Position numbers and translations under genes: made by a program. A stretch of 7,504 nt of DNA from Rhodoferax sp. UBA4127 (GTDB lineage: Bacteria; Pseudomonadota; Gammaproteobacteria; Burkholderiales; Burkholderiaceae_C). The stretch covers positions 1 through 7,504 of the forward strand of contig DFWT01000026.1 of assembly GCA_002381045.1 (NCBI GenBank). The letters are read 5' to 3'. Shown piece by piece: positions 6,351 to 7,504 of the stretch. Positions within the stretch are counted from its first letter, which is position 1. Every line of letters starts with the position of its first letter. Below the pieces are notes generated by a model. It ran no database searches and had not been told where the DNA came from. It worked only from the letters and a program-made list of their open reading frames with translations.

Positions 6351-6364
6351 TTGATATCAGTCAA
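6351..6364. promoter_or_regulatory. FNR/DNR-type binding site TTGAT-ATCA-GTCAA in the divergent promoter region
   Basis: The 14-bp site matches the FNR/Anr/DNR consensus TTGAT-N4-ATCAA with one substitution (GTCAA in the right half). It lies 35 nt upstream of the Crp/Fnr gene ATG and 63 nt upstream of the deaminase ATG, so it could serve either gene. The adjacent regulator has the E-x-x-S-R recognition helix expected to read TTGAT, making autoregulation plausible. A bona fide FNR/Anr protein encoded elsewhere is the alternative ligand. The TTGATA part could also act as a -35 for the rightward gene, in which case binding might repress it. Confidence 0.6.
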
Positions 6365-6399
6365 AAACCAGCGTAGGGCTAGGCGGCAAAGTAGCGGGC

Positions 6400-7023
6400 A
6401 TGTTTTCCATCAACACCATCGACCCTGACGCACAACTCCAAAGCCTGGCTTACGGGCAATTGTTGTTGCGACGAGGCTTTGAAACACCGTTGGTCAGTTT
6501 TATTGAGACCGGCCGGGTGGCACTGGGTGTCTTTGATAACGGTGCAATGGACCATCAAATTGGTGTGCTGGAGGGGCCTTGCTGGCTGGACGCCAGCTCG
6601 GTGCTGCTGGGTTTGCCGCACCTGGTGGACGCGGTGGCGGATACACCGGTCAAGTTGCGCCAGGTCCCTACGGCAAACTTCAAGAAAAGCATTGACGACT
6701 TGCCGGCATATGCCCGGTCGGTGTTAGTAGATGTGGCCTTGGCTCACCGAAAGCAAACCGAATACGCGATGAGTCGCCTGGCCAAAGACGCAGAGTCTCG
6801 TTGCGCCGAGTGGCTGCTCAGCCATGCACAGCGCAGCGAACAAGGCATCATGGCGGTGCAATTGCAGCAACGCAAGCGCAGCATTGCCGTGCAGTTAGGC
6901 ATCGCCCCCGAGACCTTTTCCCGGGTGCTGCGCCACCTGCGCGAACAAAGCCTGATCAGCGGGTCAGGCCGGGTGCTTAACCTGGTCAATCCGAACGGTT
7001 TGCGTTCCTTGGCTGGGGTGTGA
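6400..7023 (+). CDS. Crp/Fnr-family transcriptional regulator, short form
   Basis: This is a DNA-binding regulator with an abbreviated N-terminal sensor and a C-terminal winged helix; 207 residues versus about 220-250 for typical Crp/Fnr proteins. Residues 1-95 form a divergent beta-roll (FIETGRVALGVFDNGAMDHQIG at 34-55). Residues 102-128 are a probable dimerisation helix. The HTH is at 158-182, with recognition helix APETFSRVLRHL, where Glu171, Ser174 and Arg175 match the FNR/DNR pattern for TTGAT sites. The FNR iron-sulphur cysteine cluster is absent: only Cys61 and Cys135 are present. I see no clear cyclic-nucleotide phosphate-binding motif, so the signal is unknown. The ATG at 6400 has a poor ribosome site (AGGCGG, 6381-6386, 13 nt away). 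It is divergent from the deaminase and close to xdhB, so a role in purine metabolism is possible but inferred from position only. Confidence 0.88.
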   Translation: MFSINTIDPDAQLQSLAYGQLLLRRGFETPLVSFIETGRVALGVFDNGAMDHQIGVLEGPCWLDASSVLLGLPHLVDAVADTPVKLRQVPTANFKKSIDDLPAYARSVLVDVALAHRKQTEYAMSRLAKDAESRCAEWLLSHAQRSEQGIMAVQLQQRKRSIAVQLGIAPETFSRVLRHLREQSLISGSGRVLNLVNPNGLRSLAGV

Positions 7024-7058
7024 ATCCCGTCTCCGTCTGAAAGCATTTGGGTCCTTAT

Positions 7059-7074
7059 CGCGGCGCCGCGTTTT
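7059..7074 (+). terminator. Weak possible terminator after the Crp/Fnr gene
   Basis: A perfect 12-bp GC palindrome CGCGGCGCCGCG (7059-7070) is followed by TTTT. It lies 35 nt after the regulator stop, in the gap before the convergent xdhB end. As RNA the stem is only 4 bp with a 4-nt loop and the U-run is short, so it is a marginal candidate. The rest of the gap to 7168 shows no gene. Confidence 0.3.
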
Positions 7075-7168
7075 GCGTCGATGTGGCCTGCGGCCTCGCG
7101 CGGTGACACCAATGATTCAACAGTGGAACGAGCCAAATCGGTCTGTTGCACAGCTGCCATTGCCAAAG

Positions 7169-7504
7169 TCACTTTTTCAGTGCAAACAGCACCCGCTCTG
7201 GCGTTGCAGGTGCGTCTAGTTTTACGGGCTGACCATCGGCGCGTGTTTGCGCCACCGCATCACGCAAAGCCTCGAACACACTGAGTGCCAGCATGAAGGG
7301 TGGCTCGCCCACGGCTTTGGAGCCAAACACGTTGTCCTCAGAATTGGGTGCGGGCCATAAATCGACCTTGAAATGCGCCGGTACATCCCCCGAAGTCGGT
7401 ATTTTGTAGGTGCTCGGCGCGTGGGTGGTCAGCATGCCTTGTGTGTTCCAGACCAGTTCTTCCGTGGTTAACCAGCCCATGCCTTGCACAAAACCGCCTT
7501 CAAT
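7169..7504 (-). CDS. xdhB: Xanthine dehydrogenase molybdopterin-binding subunit (XdhB), C-terminal end only
   Basis: This is the last 111 residues of the large molybdenum-cofactor subunit of xanthine dehydrogenase, which oxidises hypoxanthine and xanthine to urate. The frame is open to the window edge, so the gene begins to the right. The visible start IEGGFVQGMGWLTTEEL is a conserved cofactor-domain segment. It is followed by THAPSTYKIPTSGDVPAHF (28-46) and KAVGEPPFML (63-72), whose Glu67 corresponds to the catalytic Glu of the family (Glu1261 in bovine, Glu730 in Rhodobacter capsulatus enzyme). The C-terminus LDAPATPERVLFALKK ends at TGA (7169-7171). Its convergent orientation to the regulator means that xdhA would be expected further right. 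Any xdhC, which often follows xdhB, is absent immediately downstream. Family identification is secure. Confidence 0.93.
   Translation of the reverse strand: MEGGFVQGMGWLTTEELVWNTQGMLTTHAPSTYKIPTSGDVPAHFKVDLWPAPNSEDNVFGSKAVGEPPFMLALSVFEALRDAVAQTRADGQPVKLDAPATPERVLFALKK

Noticed and set aside
7083..7101. GGCC-TGC-GGCC mini-hairpin in the last gap
   Set aside because: The 4-bp stem has no U-tract and is the kind of GC palindrome expected by chance at this base composition.
6744..7172. Minus-strand open frame of 142 codons overlapping the Crp/Fnr gene and the 3' gap
   Set aside because: Most of it mirrors the Crp/Fnr coding frame, it has no ribosome site and it resembles no family I know; it ends only because it reaches the xdhB 3' end.
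7081..7284. Plus-strand open frame of 67 codons in the last gap
   Set aside because: It runs through the conserved 3' end of xdhB on the other strand and shows no start signal or motif.

Overview
The window looks like a chromosomal segment of a betaproteobacterium, most likely of the order Burkholderiales and near the Comamonadaceae (Rhodoferax/Polaromonas/Acidovorax type). This rests on moderately high GC content judged by eye, on protein sequences that match my memory of that group, and on one short intergenic sequence resembling a repeat I associate with those genomes. No database search was possible, so the taxonomy is inference.

Layout. Positions 1-966 (+) are the 3' three quarters of rarA (mgsA), an AAA+ ATPase of replication-fork maintenance; the window opens inside its Walker B motif. 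Positions 967-1185 are a 219-bp regulatory gap with a strong candidate sigma-54 (-24/-12) promoter at 1085-1100. Positions 1186-4769 (+) hold a compact operon livH-livM-livG-livF. It encodes two membrane permeases and two ATPases of a branched-chain (hydrophobic) amino acid ABC importer, and no substrate-binding protein gene is present here. A 75-bp gap (4770-4844) separates livF from the convergent gene at 4845-6287 (-), a zinc amidohydrolase of the 8-oxoguanine deaminase type. Positions 6288-6399 are a divergent promoter region with an FNR/DNR-type box, TTGAT-ATCA-GTCAA. Positions 6400-7023 (+) encode a short Crp/Fnr-family regulator. After a 145-bp gap comes the 3' end of xdhB (7169 to the window end, -), the molybdopterin subunit of xanthine dehydrogenase.

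How the genes fit together. 8-Oxoguanine deaminase and xanthine dehydrogenase both produce urate, so the right half looks like the edge of a purine-salvage/catabolism locus that yields ammonia. The Crp/Fnr protein carries an E-x-x-S-R recognition helix, the type expected to read TTGAT half-sites, and such a site lies between its gene and the deaminase gene. Local autoregulation and/or control of the deaminase is therefore a testable idea. The sigma-54 promoter on the liv operon would tie amino-acid uptake to nitrogen status. Together the window reads as nitrogen-scavenging genes beside an unrelated housekeeping gene. I see no CRISPR array, tRNA, rRNA, insertion sequence or clearly novel multi-gene system. 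The most interesting points are the two regulatory sites and the uncharacterised regulator.
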